A DNA stretch of 64,000 nucleotides from Oscillibacter valericigenes (lineage in GTDB: Bacteria; Bacillota; Clostridia; Oscillospirales; Oscillospiraceae): the NCBI RefSeq assembly GCF_016902445.1, contig NZ_JACSNX010000002.1, forward strand, positions 62,001 through 126,000. Reading direction: 5' to 3'. Each line of letters starts with the position of its first letter. Within the stretch, counting starts at the first letter, position 1. A program made the translations under genes and the position numbers. The notes under the pieces are model-generated. The model searched no databases, was not told the origin of the DNA, and saw nothing but the letters and a program-made list of their open reading frames with translations. Positions 16,012 through 24,669 of the stretch are shown here, piece after piece.

Positions 16012-18210
16012 ATGAAAGTCATGAAGCGGAACGGCACGGAGGTCATCTTCGACATCACGAAGATCATCGCCGCCATCACCAAGGCCAACAACACCATCGA
16101 GGAGGACGCCCGGATGACCCCGGTGCAGATCCAGCGGATCGCGGAGTCCGTGGAGCTCAGCTGCCAGAAGATGAACCGCTCCCCCTCCGTGGAAGAGATC
16201 CAGGATCTGGTGGAATCCCAGATCATGGCTCATGGCGCCTATGAGGTGGCAAAAAATTACATCACCTACCGCTATGTCCGCTCTCTGGTCCGCAAGAGCA
16301 ACACCACCGATGAGAAGATCCTCAGCCTCATCGAGTGCTGCAACGAGGAGGCCAAGCAGGAGAACTCCAACAAGAACCCGGTGGTGAACTCCACCCAGCG
16401 GGACTACATGGCCGGCGAGGTCTCCCGGGATCTCAGCGAGCGGCTGCTGCTGCCCGCCGACATCGTGGAGGCCCACCGGGAGGGCATCATCCACTTCCAC
16501 GACTCCGACTACTACGCCCAGCACATGCACAACTGCGACCTGGTGAATCTGGAGGACATGCTGCAGAACGGCACCGTCATCACGGACACCCTGATCGAGC
16601 GGCCCCACAGCTTCTCCACCGCCTGCAACATCGCCACTCAGATCATCGCCCAGGTGGCCTCCAACCAGTACGGCGGCCAGTCCATCTCCCTGGCCCACCT
16701 GGCCCCCTTTGTGGACGTGAGCCGGAAGAAGATCCGCCGGCTGGTGGAGCAGGAGATGGAGACCCTGGGCATCCAGCCCTCTCAGGAGAAGATCGAGGAG
16801 CTGGTGGAGACCCGCCTGCGGGACGAGGTCCGCCGGGGCGTCCAGACCATCCAGTACCAGGTGCTGACCCTGCTGACCACCAACGGCCAGGCCCCCTTCG
16901 TGACGGTGTTCATGTACCTGGGCGAGGCCAAGAACGAGCAGGAGAAGAAGGACCTGGCCCTCATCATCGAGGAGACGCTGGAGCAGCGTTACCAGGGCGT
17001 GAAGAACGAGAAGGGCGTGTGGATTACCCCTGCCTTCCCCAAGCTGATCTACGTGCTGGAGGAGGACAACATCCACGAAGACTCCCCCTACTGGTACCTG
17101 ACCAAGCTGGCCGCCAAGTGCACCGCCCGCCGGATGGTGCCGGACTACATCTCCGCCAAGAAGATGCTGGAGCTGAAGGGCGACGTGTACACCTGCATGG
17201 GCTGCCGCTCCTTCCTGACGCCGGACCGCTTCACGGACGCCGGCATCGGCAACATCGCCAACGCCGGCAACTACGAGCCCGGCAAGCACAAGTACTACGG
17301 CCGCTTCAACCAGGGCGTGGTGACCATCAACCTCCCCGACGTGGCCCTGTCCTCCGGCGGTGATCTGGACAAGTTCTGGAAGATCTTCGACGAGCGGCTG
17401 GAGTTGTGCCACCGGGCCCTCATGTGCCGCCACAACCGGCTGAAGGGCACCCTCTCCGACGTGGCCCCCATCCTGTGGCAGTACGGCGCCTGCGCCCGAC
17501 TGAAGAAGGGCGAGACCATCGACGAGCTGCTCTACCACGGCTACTCCACCATCTCCCTGGGCTACGCCGGCCTCTATGAGTGCGTGAAGTACATGACCGG
17601 CAAGAGCCACACGGACCCCTCCGCCACCCCCTTCGCCCTGCAGGTGATGCAGCACATGAACGACGCCTGCAGGAAGTGGAAGGAGGAGAGCGACATCGAC
17701 TTCTCCCTGTACGGCACGCCGCTGGAGTCCACCACCTACAAGTTCGCCAAGAGCCTCCAGCGCCGGTTCGGCGTCATCGAGGGCGTCACCGACAAGAGCT
17801 ATATCACCAACAGCTACCACGTCCACGTGACGGAGGACATCAACGCCTTCGACAAGCTGAAGTTCGAGGCCCAGTTCCAGGCCCTGTCTCCCGGCGGCGC
17901 CATCAGCTACGTGGAGGTGCCGGATATGCAGAACAACCTGGAGGCGGTGCTGCAGGTGATGAAGTTCATCTACGACAACATCATCTACGCGGAGCTGAAC
18001 ACCAAGTCCGACTACTGCCAGGTGTGCGGCTGGGACGGTGAGATCCAGATCGTGGAGGAGAACGGCAAGCTGATCTGGAAGTGCCCCCAGTGCGGCAACA
18101 CGGACCAGGACAAGATGAACGTGGCCCGCCGGACCTGCGGCTACATCGGGACCCAGTTCTGGAACCAGGGCCGGACCCAGGAGATCCGGGACCGGGTGCT
18201 GCATCTGTAA
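16012..18210 (+). CDS. nrdD: Anaerobic ribonucleoside-triphosphate reductase
   Basis: This is a 732-residue class III reductase. An ATP-cone covers about residues 1-95 (MKVMKRNGTEVIFDITKI). The core includes ACNIATQIIAQVASNQYGGQ and the active-site region CMGCRSFLTPDR. The C-terminus has the zinc ligands CQVCGW and CPQCG, then the glycyl radical site RRTCGYIG with Gly near residue 710. It reduces ribonucleoside triphosphates to deoxy forms in the absence of oxygen, usually with formate as electron donor. Two NrdR boxes cover its promoter. The activase gene nrdG lies 270 bases downstream beyond a hairpin array. Confidence 0.97.
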   Translation: MKVMKRNGTEVIFDITKIIAAITKANNTIEEDARMTPVQIQRIAESVELSCQKMNRSPSVEEIQDLVESQIMAHGAYEVAKNYITYRYVRSLVRKSNTTDEKILSLIECCNEEAKQENSNKNPVVNSTQRDYMAGEVSRDLSERLLLPADIVEAHREGIIHFHDSDYYAQHMHNCDLVNLEDMLQNGTVITDTLIERPHSFSTACNIATQIIAQVASNQYGGQSISLAHLAPFVDVSRKKIRRLVEQEMETLGIQPSQEKIEELVETRLRDEVRRGVQTIQYQVLTLLTTNGQAPFVTVFMYLGEAKNEQEKKDLALIIEETLEQRYQGVKNEKGVWITPAFPKLIYVLEEDNIHEDSPYWYLTKLAAKCTARRMVPDYISAKKMLELKGDVYTCMGCRSFLTPDRFTDAGIGNIANAGNYEPGKHKYYGRFNQGVVTINLPDVALSSGGDLDKFWKIFDERLELCHRALMCRHNRLKGTLSDVAPILWQYGACARLKKGETIDELLYHGYSTISLGYAGLYECVKYMTGKSHTDPSATPFALQVMQHMNDACRKWKEESDIDFSLYGTPLESTTYKFAKSLQRRFGVIEGVTDKSYITNSYHVHVTEDINAFDKLKFEAQFQALSPGGAISYVEVPDMQNNLEAVLQVMKFIYDNIIYAELNTKSDYCQVCGWDGEIQIVEENGKLIWKCPQCGNTDQDKMNVARRTCGYIGTQFWNQGRTQEIRDRVLHL

Positions 18211-18214
18211 ATGC

Positions 18215-18469
18215 TCTAGGGGGGACTGCGTCCCCCCTAGATACGCAAGGGCCGCGCCGCTGCGCGGCACGGCCCTTGCGATACCCCCCCTCGCCCGCTC
18301 ACGGAGCGGGCGGATTTCCCCCGAAAGGCGTTGCCTTTCGGGGGAAGGGATGCGGCCTGCCGCGCGCACTCGCTGCGCTCGCGCACTTGCAGGCCGAGAG
18401 GAGTTTTTGCCGAGGCACATGTCCTCGGCAAAAACGATCGGATTTTATTACGTGTCTGCGGACACGTAA
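18215..18469 (+). repeat. Array of seven adjacent hairpins between nrdD and nrdG
   Basis: Seven near-perfect inverted repeats follow one another: 18215-18241, 18244-18280, 18292-18312, 18316-18346, 18353-18396, 18403-18435 and 18448-18469. Their stems are unrelated in sequence. The first could act as a terminator or processing site after nrdD. Loops of the last two (GAGGCACATGTCCTC and GTCTGCGGAC) recur, inverted, in a second array near 30.8 kb. There is no open frame here with codon bias. The role is unknown: mRNA processing, attenuation of nrdG or a mobile hairpin element. Confidence 0.8.
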
Positions 18470-18483
18470 TTGGGAGGGCCACG

Positions 18484-19023
18484 ATGTACTACGGCGAGAT
18501 CAAAAACTGCGACATTGCCAACGGCGAGGGGGTGCGGGTCACCCTGTTCGTCTCCGGCTGCACCAATCACTGCAAGAACTGCTTCCAGCCCCAGACCTGG
18601 GACTTCTGCTACGGCCAGCCCTTTACCGCCGAGACGGAGGACTATCTGCTCTCCCTGCTCTCCCCCGGCTACATCAACGGCCTGACGCTGCTGGGCGGCG
18701 AGCCCTTCGAGCCGGAGAACCAGCGGGCGCTGCTCCCCTTCCTCCGCCGGGTGCGGCAGACGTATCCGGACAAGACCATCTGGGGCTTTTCCGGCTTCAC
18801 TTACGAGGAACTGACCACCGACGGCACCCATCCCCGGTGCGAGGCGACGGACGAGATGCTCTCTCTGCTGGACGTGCTGGTGGACGGCCGGTTCGTGGAG
18901 GAGCTGAAGGACCTGACCCTCCGGTTCCGGGGCAGTTCCAACCAGCGGCTCATCGACCTGAACGCCAGCCGGGCGGCGGGGCATCTCTGCTTCCTGCCGG
19001 ACCGGTCCCGAAGCCGGGTCTGA
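18484..19023 (+). CDS. nrdG: Anaerobic ribonucleotide reductase activating protein (radical SAM)
   Basis: The 179-residue protein has the [4Fe-4S] radical SAM motif SGCTNHCKNCF (CxxxCxxC) near residue 27, the glycine-rich TLLGGEPFEPEN segment, and KTIWGFSGFTYEEL. It generates the glycyl radical on NrdD using S-adenosylmethionine. The ATG at 18484 follows a GGGAGG site; the open frame upstream runs through the hairpin array and lacks coding character. Close downstream is a terminator (19036-19071). Confidence 0.95.
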   Translation: MYYGEIKNCDIANGEGVRVTLFVSGCTNHCKNCFQPQTWDFCYGQPFTAETEDYLLSLLSPGYINGLTLLGGEPFEPENQRALLPFLRRVRQTYPDKTIWGFSGFTYEELTTDGTHPRCEATDEMLSLLDVLVDGRFVEELKDLTLRFRGSSNQRLIDLNASRAAGHLCFLPDRSRSRV

Positions 19024-19035
19024 AATGCGCAAAAT

Positions 19036-19071
19036 GTCCCGCCGGCAGAGCCGGCGGGACCCTTTCTTTTT
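19036..19071 (+). terminator. Rho-independent terminator after nrdG
   Basis: GTCCCGCCGGC, loop AGA, GCCGGCGGGAC, then CCTTTCTTTTT. Confidence 0.9.
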
Positions 19072-19134
19072 GCCGCAGAGATCTCCCGTCAAATTCGCAG
19101 GAGAGGCAGCAGACAAATTTGTGTACATTTCTTA

Positions 19135-19163
19135 TTGACATTCCCTAGTTCGCTAACTAAAAT
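19135..19163 (+). promoter_or_regulatory. Promoter with operator of the marR-ABC exporter operon
   Basis: TTGACA (19135-19140), a 17-base spacer and TAAAAT (19158-19163). The palindrome TAGTTCGCTAACTA (19146-19159) fills the spacer and runs into the -10 box, a position where a repressor blocks transcription. Autorepression by the adjacent MarR protein is inferred. Confidence 0.8.
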
Positions 19164-19195
19164 AATGCTCTGTTGAGTAGGAAAGAGGTGTTCCC

Positions 19196-19675
19196 ATGCA
19201 GCATGAACGGTATGTGGGCTTTGAGATCAAAGCCCTGTCCAATCTTCTGCGGCGGCGGTTGATGAGCACGGCAGAGCATCCCCAGGGGATGCTGACAGAG
19301 ATCGAAGGCGTTCTGATCGGCTATCTCTGCCACAATAAGAAGCAGGAGATCTATCAGAAGGATCTGGAACAGATCTTCTGCATCCGCAGCTCCACGGCCT
19401 CCCGCCTGCTGAAGCGGCTGGAGGACGAGGGGCTGATCCTGCGGTCCATGGGCGAAAAGGACGCCCGGATGAAGCGCATCACCGCGACTGCGCGGGCTCA
19501 GGCGCTGAATGACGAGGCAGAGCGGCGCATCGCCGCCACGGAGGCGGTCCTCACCCGGGGGCTCTCCCCGGAGGAGATCGACCAGTTCCTCGCCACCGCT
19601 GAGAAGCTCAAGCGCAATCTGCTGCGGGAACCTGCCGCCCGGGGATCGGAGGATCCCGTCGGCGGACTGGAATGA
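19196..19675 (+). CDS. MarR-family transcriptional regulator
   Basis: The 159-residue protein has a winged-helix MarR core: IYQKDLEQIFCIRSSTASRL is the recognition region and LEDEGLILRSMGEKDARMKR the wing with the typical D-x-R. It lies directly before two ABC exporter genes, a common arrangement in which the regulator represses its own operon until an effector binds. The TAGTTCGCTAACTA palindrome in its promoter is the probable operator. The effector is unknown. Confidence 0.92.
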   Translation: MQHERYVGFEIKALSNLLRRRLMSTAEHPQGMLTEIEGVLIGYLCHNKKQEIYQKDLEQIFCIRSSTASRLLKRLEDEGLILRSMGEKDARMKRITATARAQALNDEAERRIAATEAVLTRGLSPEEIDQFLATAEKLKRNLLREPAARGSEDPVGGLE

Positions 19676-19692
19676 CACAAGGAGGTATGCAT

Positions 19693-21435
19693 ATGAAGAA
19701 AAAGCGCAGCCTGGCCAGCTGTATTCAGGAGTTCTGGCCAGCGACGATCCTGACGCCCATCTTCGTCATCGGCGAAGTGGCGTTTGACGTTTTGATCCCC
19801 CTGATGACCGGCCGCCTGCTGGACGAGGGCGTCCGGGCAGGCAGCATGGACCATATCATCCGCTACGGTCTCACCGTGGTGGGGATGGCCGTTCTGGCGC
19901 TGATCTGCGGCGGCCTGTCCGGCCGATTCGGCGCCAAGGCATCCACGGGCTTTGCCCGGAACCTGCGGCGGGAGATGTATCAGAACGTTCAGAAGTTTTC
20001 CTTCTCCAACATCGATAAGTTTTCCACCAGCGGCATCATCACCCGCCTGACCACCGACGTGACCAACGTGATGATGGCCTTTATGATGATCATCCGCATC
20101 GCGGTCCGGTCCCCCATCATGCTGATCTGCGCCTGGGTGCTCACCCTGCGCATCAACCCCCGGCTGGCGCTGATTTTCCTGGTGATCATCCCCATCCTGG
20201 GCGTGGGTCTGGTGCTCATCATGACCAAGGCCCACCCCATCTTCGAGCGGGTCTTCAAGCGGTACGACCACCTGAACAACGTGGTGCAGGAAAATCTGCT
20301 GGGCATCCGGGTGGTGAAGTCCTTCGTCCGGGAGGACCACGAGGAGGAGAAGTTCAAGGGCGTCTCTCAGGAGATCTACATGGACTTCTCCAAGGCGGAG
20401 CGCATCCTGGCCTTCAACATGCCCCTGATGCAGATCTGCGTGTACGCCTGCATGATCGCCGTGTCCTGGATCGGCGCCAACCTGATCGTGGGCGGCAGCA
20501 TGACCACCGGCCAGCTGACCAGCATGTTCAGCTATATCATGATGATGCTGATGAGCCTGATGATGCTCTCCATGGTGCTGACCATGATCATCATGGCCCG
20601 GGCCTCTGCGGAGCGGATCACCGAGATCCTCAATGAGGAGAGCGACCTGAAGAACAAGGCCCACCCCATCCAGGAGGTCCAGGACGGCTCCGTGGTATTC
20701 GAGAACGTCAGCTTCTCCTATGCCAAGGACCCCAGCAAGGAGTGCCTGAAAAACGTGAATCTCACCGTAAAGTCCGGCGAGACCGTGGGCATCCTGGGCG
20801 GCACCGGCACCTCCAAGACCACCCTGGTCCAGCTGATCCCCCGGCTGTACGATGCCACCGAGGGCCGCGTCCTGGTGGGCGGCGTGGATGTCCGGGACTA
20901 CGACATGGACGCCCTGCGGGACCAGGTGGCCATGGTGCTGCAGAAGAACGTGCTGTTCTCCGGCACCATCAAGGACAATCTCCGCTGGGGCAAGAAGGAC
21001 GCCACGGACGAGGAGATGATCCGGGTGTGCAGGCTGGCCCAGGCGGACCCCTTCATCCAGGAGTTCCCCGACAAGTATGACACCTATATCGAACAGGGCG
21101 GCTCCAACGTCTCCGGCGGCCAGAAGCAGCGGCTGTGCATCGCCCGCGCCCTGCTGAAGCATCCCAAGATCCTGATCCTGGATGACTCCACCTCCGCCGT
21201 AGACACCAAGACCGATGCCCTGATCCGCAAGGCATTCCTGGAGGAGATCCCGGACACCACCAAGTTCATCATCGCCCAGCGGGTGTCCTCCATCGAGGAT
21301 GCCGACAAGATCCTGGTGATGGACGGCGGCGCCATCGTGGCCATGGGCACCCACGAGGAGCTGCTGAAAACGTGTGACATTTACCGTGAGACCTATGAGT
21401 CCCAGGTGAAAGGAGGCAGCGACGATGAGCAGTAA
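19693..21435 (+). CDS. ABC exporter half-transporter with degenerate nucleotide site
   Basis: The protein has about 580 residues: six membrane helices in the first 300, then an ATPase domain. Walker A is GGTGTSKTT (about residue 369), the signature is NVSGGQKQRLCIARALL, and Walker B is KILILDDSTSAVD. The catalytic glutamate after Walker B is replaced by aspartate (D498). Such a change marks the degenerate-site partner of heterodimeric exporters of the BmrCD/YheHI type. Of three in-frame ATGs, 19693 has the right spacing to AAGGAGGT. It overlaps the next gene by 11 bases. The substrate is probably a drug, lipid or peptide. Confidence 0.92.
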   Translation: MKKKRSLASCIQEFWPATILTPIFVIGEVAFDVLIPLMTGRLLDEGVRAGSMDHIIRYGLTVVGMAVLALICGGLSGRFGAKASTGFARNLRREMYQNVQKFSFSNIDKFSTSGIITRLTTDVTNVMMAFMMIIRIAVRSPIMLICAWVLTLRINPRLALIFLVIIPILGVGLVLIMTKAHPIFERVFKRYDHLNNVVQENLLGIRVVKSFVREDHEEEKFKGVSQEIYMDFSKAERILAFNMPLMQICVYACMIAVSWIGANLIVGGSMTTGQLTSMFSYIMMMLMSLMMLSMVLTMIIMARASAERITEILNEESDLKNKAHPIQEVQDGSVVFENVSFSYAKDPSKECLKNVNLTVKSGETVGILGGTGTSKTTLVQLIPRLYDATEGRVLVGGVDVRDYDMDALRDQVAMVLQKNVLFSGTIKDNLRWGKKDATDEEMIRVCRLAQADPFIQEFPDKYDTYIEQGGSNVSGGQKQRLCIARALLKHPKILILDDSTSAVDTKTDALIRKAFLEEIPDTTKFIIAQRVSSIEDADKILVMDGGAIVAMGTHEELLKTCDIYRETYESQVKGGSDDEQ

Positions 21436-23488
21436 GCAGATCAACAGCGGAAACAGAGTCCCCGGCCAGCGCCGCCACATCATTGGCCGGCTGATGGGCT
21501 ATATCAAGCGGGAGTACAAGGTCCGCTTCATGCTGGTCATCCTCTGCATCCTGGTCAGCGCCATCGCCAATGTGGCGGGCTCGCTGTTCCTGGGCAGTCT
21601 GATCGATGACTATATCACCCCCCTGCTGAGCGCGGCGGACCCGGACTTCTCCGGCCTGGTGCGGGCCCTGGTGATGATGGGCTGCCTGTTCCTGGTGGGC
21701 GCCCTGTGTGCGTACGCCTACAACCGGAACATGATCGTGGTCTCCCAGGGCGTTCAGAAAACCATCCGGGACGACCTGTTCAGCCACATGCAGACCCTGC
21801 CCATCAAGTACTTTGACACCCACGCCCACGGCGACGTGATGAGCGTCTACACCAACGACGTGGATACCCTGCGCCAGATGTTCTCCCAGAGCATCCCCCA
21901 GGTCATCAACTCCTCCATGACCATTCTGGTCACCTTCCTGGGCATGCTGTTCACCAACGCCCTGCTGACCGTGGTGGTGCTGGTGTGCGTCTTCTTCGCC
22001 CTGCTGGTGACCCGGTTCCTGGCGGGCCGCAGCAGCCGCTACTTCCTCCGCCAGCAGGGCACCCTGGGCGCCCTGAACGGCTATATCGAGGAGATGATCA
22101 ACGGCCAGAAGGTGGTCAAGGTCTTCTGCCATGAGCAGGAGGCCCAGGACGGCTTCGACCGCGTCAACGACGACATGTTCCACAGCGCCGACAAGGCCCA
22201 CACCTATGCCAGCATCCTGATGCCCATTATGGTGAACATCGGCAACGTGCAGTATGTGATCGTGGCCATGGTGGGCGGCGCCCTGGCCCTCAGCGGCGTG
22301 GACACCACCATCACCCTGGGCGTCATCGCCTCCTTCCTGCAGCTGTCCAAGAGCTTCTCCAACCCCATCAACCAGATCTCCCAGCAGTTCAACTCCATCA
22401 TCATGGCCCTGGCCGGCGCGGCCCGGATCTTCGCCCTGATGGATGAAAAGCCGGAGGAGGATCACGGTACGGTGACGCTGGTGAACGTGGCCTATGACAA
22501 GGACGGCCACCAGCTGGAGGAGTCCGAGAAGCGCACCAACCTCTGGGCCTGGAAGGTCCCCCACAACACCGGCATCACCATGGTGCCCGTGCGCAAGGAC
22601 GAGGACGGCACCATCACCGAGCTGAAGGAGGCCGCGGGCCCCGACCAGCTGTGGGCCTGGAAGTATCCGTCGGAGAAGGACGGCACGGTCCTCTACCGGC
22701 CCATCCTGGGCCCCGTGCGGAACGTGGAGGGCGAGGACTACTACCTCATCAAGCTCTCCGGCGACGTGCGGTTCGACCATGTGGACTTCGCCTATGAGGA
22801 GGGCAAGACCATCCTCCACGACATCTCCCTCTTCGCCAAGCCCGGCCAGAAGCTGGCCTTCGTGGGCGCCACCGGCGCCGGCAAGACCACCATCACCAAC
22901 CTGATCAACCGGTTCTACGACATCGCCGACGGCAAGATCCGCTACGACGGCATCTCCATCAACAACATCCGCAAGCCGGACCTGCGGCGGTCCCTGGGCA
23001 TCGTGCTGCAGGACACCAATCTCTTCACCGGCACCGTCCGGGAGAACATCCGCTACGGCAACCTGGACGCCACGGACGAAGAGGTGGAGGCAGCGGCCCA
23101 GCTGGCCAACGCCGACGACTTCATCCGCCGCCTGCCCCAGGGGTATGACACCATGCTCACCGGCAACGGCGCCAACCTGTCCCAGGGCCAGCGGCAGCTG
23201 CTGGCCATCGCCCGGGCGGCCGTGGCCGACCCGCCGGTGATGATCCTGGACGAGGCCACCAGCTCCATCGACACCCGGACCGAGGCCATCGTCCAGCAGG
23301 GCATGGACTCCCTAATGTACGGCCGGACGGTGTTCGTCATCGCCCACCGGCTCTCCACCGTCCGCAACTCCAACGCCATCATGGTGCTGGACCACGGCCG
23401 GATCGTGGAGCGGGGCGACCACGAGGATCTGATCCGCCAGCACGGCCTGTACTATCAGCTGTACACCGGCGCCTTCGAGCTGGAATAA
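21425..23488 (+). CDS. ABC exporter half-transporter, catalytic partner with inserted linker
   Basis: The protein has 687 residues with six membrane helices and an ATPase domain with canonical motifs: Walker A GATGAGKTT (about residue 481), signature NLSQGQRQLLAIARA and Walker B MILDEATSSID with intact glutamate. Between the membrane and ATPase domains is an insert of about 90 residues (roughly 345-435) with two LWAWK copies near residues 373 and 409. The gene overlaps its partner's end, which implies equal synthesis and a heterodimer. It is longer than the usual ~580-600 residues because of the insert. A bidirectional terminator follows. Confidence 0.92.
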   Translation: MSSKQINSGNRVPGQRRHIIGRLMGYIKREYKVRFMLVILCILVSAIANVAGSLFLGSLIDDYITPLLSAADPDFSGLVRALVMMGCLFLVGALCAYAYNRNMIVVSQGVQKTIRDDLFSHMQTLPIKYFDTHAHGDVMSVYTNDVDTLRQMFSQSIPQVINSSMTILVTFLGMLFTNALLTVVVLVCVFFALLVTRFLAGRSSRYFLRQQGTLGALNGYIEEMINGQKVVKVFCHEQEAQDGFDRVNDDMFHSADKAHTYASILMPIMVNIGNVQYVIVAMVGGALALSGVDTTITLGVIASFLQLSKSFSNPINQISQQFNSIIMALAGAARIFALMDEKPEEDHGTVTLVNVAYDKDGHQLEESEKRTNLWAWKVPHNTGITMVPVRKDEDGTITELKEAAGPDQLWAWKYPSEKDGTVLYRPILGPVRNVEGEDYYLIKLSGDVRFDHVDFAYEEGKTILHDISLFAKPGQKLAFVGATGAGKTTITNLINRFYDIADGKIRYDGISINNIRKPDLRRSLGIVLQDTNLFTGTVRENIRYGNLDATDEEVEAAAQLANADDFIRRLPQGYDTMLTGNGANLSQGQRQLLAIARAAVADPPVMILDEATSSIDTRTEAIVQQGMDSLMYGRTVFVIAHRLSTVRNSNAIMVLDHGRIVERGDHEDLIRQHGLYYQLYTGAFELE

Positions 23489-23496
23489 ATTCAACT

Positions 23497-23534
23497 CAAA
23501 AACCCACCGGAGCATCTGCTCCGGTGGGTTTTTC
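23497..23534 (+). terminator. Bidirectional terminator between convergent operons
   Basis: AAAAACCCACCGGAGCA, loop TC, TGCTCCGGTGGGTTTTT. It has A- and T-runs on both sides and serves the ABC operon and the leftward operon. Confidence 0.92.
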
Positions 23535-23549
23535 ACGTTCCTGATGCAT

Positions 23550-24050
23550 TTACGGGTCCAGCATCTCCCGGACCAGCGCCTGGAAGGCCCGGCCCCGGGC
23601 CTTGGGGTCCGGCTCCTCCAGCGCCTCCGCCCGGGCCATGATGTGCCGCAGGGTCTCCAGGTCCTGCTGAAGGAACAGCTCACAGAGATACCGCTTCATC
23701 CGGCCGTTGTTGTACCGCTCCAGGGCCGCGGTCAGCAGGTCCGCCTTCTCCTCATATTCCGCCAGCCAGGCGGGCAGTCCCGCGGCCGCCACGGCCCGGC
23801 AGGTCCGCTCCTTGACGTGTCCTGTGTTCAGGTCCCGGAAGTCCCCCATCTTCCCCAGTTTGGGGCAGGGGAAGTCCCCGCACTGCCCGCAGTGGTCCAA
23901 GCCCTTCTCCCGGATGCAGCGGTGGACCTTGCAGGGCTCGGTGTAGTACCCGTCACAGGAGCAGCCGGGGCACCGGCTGTCCCCCGCCGTCCGGTAGCGG
24001 GTACACAGGGCGCAGGGCATCCCGCAGTATCCATAGGCGTAACGGCTCAT
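23550..24050 (-). CDS. DUF3795-like cysteine-rich protein
   Basis: The 166-residue protein is cysteine-rich in its first 70 residues (YGYCGMPCALCTRYR, CPGCSCDGYY, CKVHRCIREKG, HCGQCGDFPCPKL), then a helical C-terminus. The spacing matches DUF3795, thought to bind zinc or an iron-sulfur cluster. Function is unknown. The start at 24050 overlaps the previous gene's stop as ATGA; the open frame upstream of it shadows that gene. It is the last gene of the leftward seven-gene operon. Confidence 0.85.
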   Translation of the reverse strand: MSRYAYGYCGMPCALCTRYRTAGDSRCPGCSCDGYYTEPCKVHRCIREKGLDHCGQCGDFPCPKLGKMGDFRDLNTGHVKERTCRAVAAAGLPAWLAEYEEKADLLTAALERYNNGRMKRYLCELFLQQDLETLRHIMARAEALEEPDPKARGRAFQALVREMLDP

Positions 24051-24259
24051 GGGCGCTCCTCCTCGTCTGTGCTGTCTTTCGCGTGCTCCACCTCTTGGTC
24101 GATCAGCGCCAGGGCGATCTGAAAGGCCCGGATGCGCCGCACCGTCAGGGTGTGGGCGGAGGACCCCGGCCGCAGCTTTTCCAGGGCCTTCTCGCACTTA
24201 CTCAATGTGGAGGCGATGGACCGCCGGGCCTCCGCCAGCTCTTCCGGTGTGTACGTCAT
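24047..24259 (-). CDS. Small helical protein of unknown function
   Basis: The protein has 70 residues, nearly all predicted helix (MTYTPEELAEARRSIASTLS), with an acidic tail. It overlaps both neighbours by four bases (ATGA), which strongly supports translation in the operon. I do not recognise the family. Confidence 0.75.
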   Translation of the reverse strand: MTYTPEELAEARRSIASTLSKCEKALEKLRPGSSAHTLTVRRIRAFQIALALIDQEVEHAKDSTDEEERP

Positions 24260-24651
24260 CGCTTGCTCTCTGCGAAGTCCCAGGCCTCCCGCAGCCAGCC
24301 CATCAGCTCTTCATCGATCTGACCCGCCTCCGTCACCAGGATGTGGTGGGTCCAGCGGCCGGGATAGGGCTCCGAAGCCGCCGCTACCCGGGGCGAATCC
24401 AGCCGGTACGAAAGGCCCACCGTCACCACCAGGCAGATCTTCGGCCAGTCCTTCCGCCGCCGCACCGGCAGGGAGGCCGCGGCGAACAGGTGCCGGCCGT
24501 AGAAGCTGATCTGGGTCTTCTGCACCCGGACGCTCCCCTCTGGGAACGCCTCCTCCACGGCGCGGAACAGCGCCTCATACAGCGCCAGCTCTTCCGGGTG
24601 CCCGTCAAAGAAGAACAGCACGTCCGCCGCGTAGTGTTCTGGTGTGCGCAC
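24256..24651 (-). CDS. DUF5655-like protein
   Basis: The 131-residue protein has the pattern FFFDGHPEELALYEALF, VRVQKTQISFYGRHLFA and RWTHHILVTEAGQIDEELMG. This resembles DUF5655 domains, small proteins of unknown role sometimes linked to DNA- or stress-related operons. It lies 18 bases after the AAA ATPase gene and overlaps the next small gene. Confidence 0.78.
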   Translation of the reverse strand: MRTPEHYAADVLFFFDGHPEELALYEALFRAVEEAFPEGSVRVQKTQISFYGRHLFAAASLPVRRRKDWPKICLVVTVGLSYRLDSPRVAAASEPYPGRWTHHILVTEAGQIDEELMGWLREAWDFAESKR

Positions 24652-24669
24652 AGTCCTCGCTCCCCTCTC

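Noticed and set aside
15937-18420. An 827-codon open frame on the minus strand
   Set aside because: It is antisense to nrdD, rich in His/Val/Leu/Gly as expected from GC-rich antisense codons, and has no recognisable motif or ribosome site.
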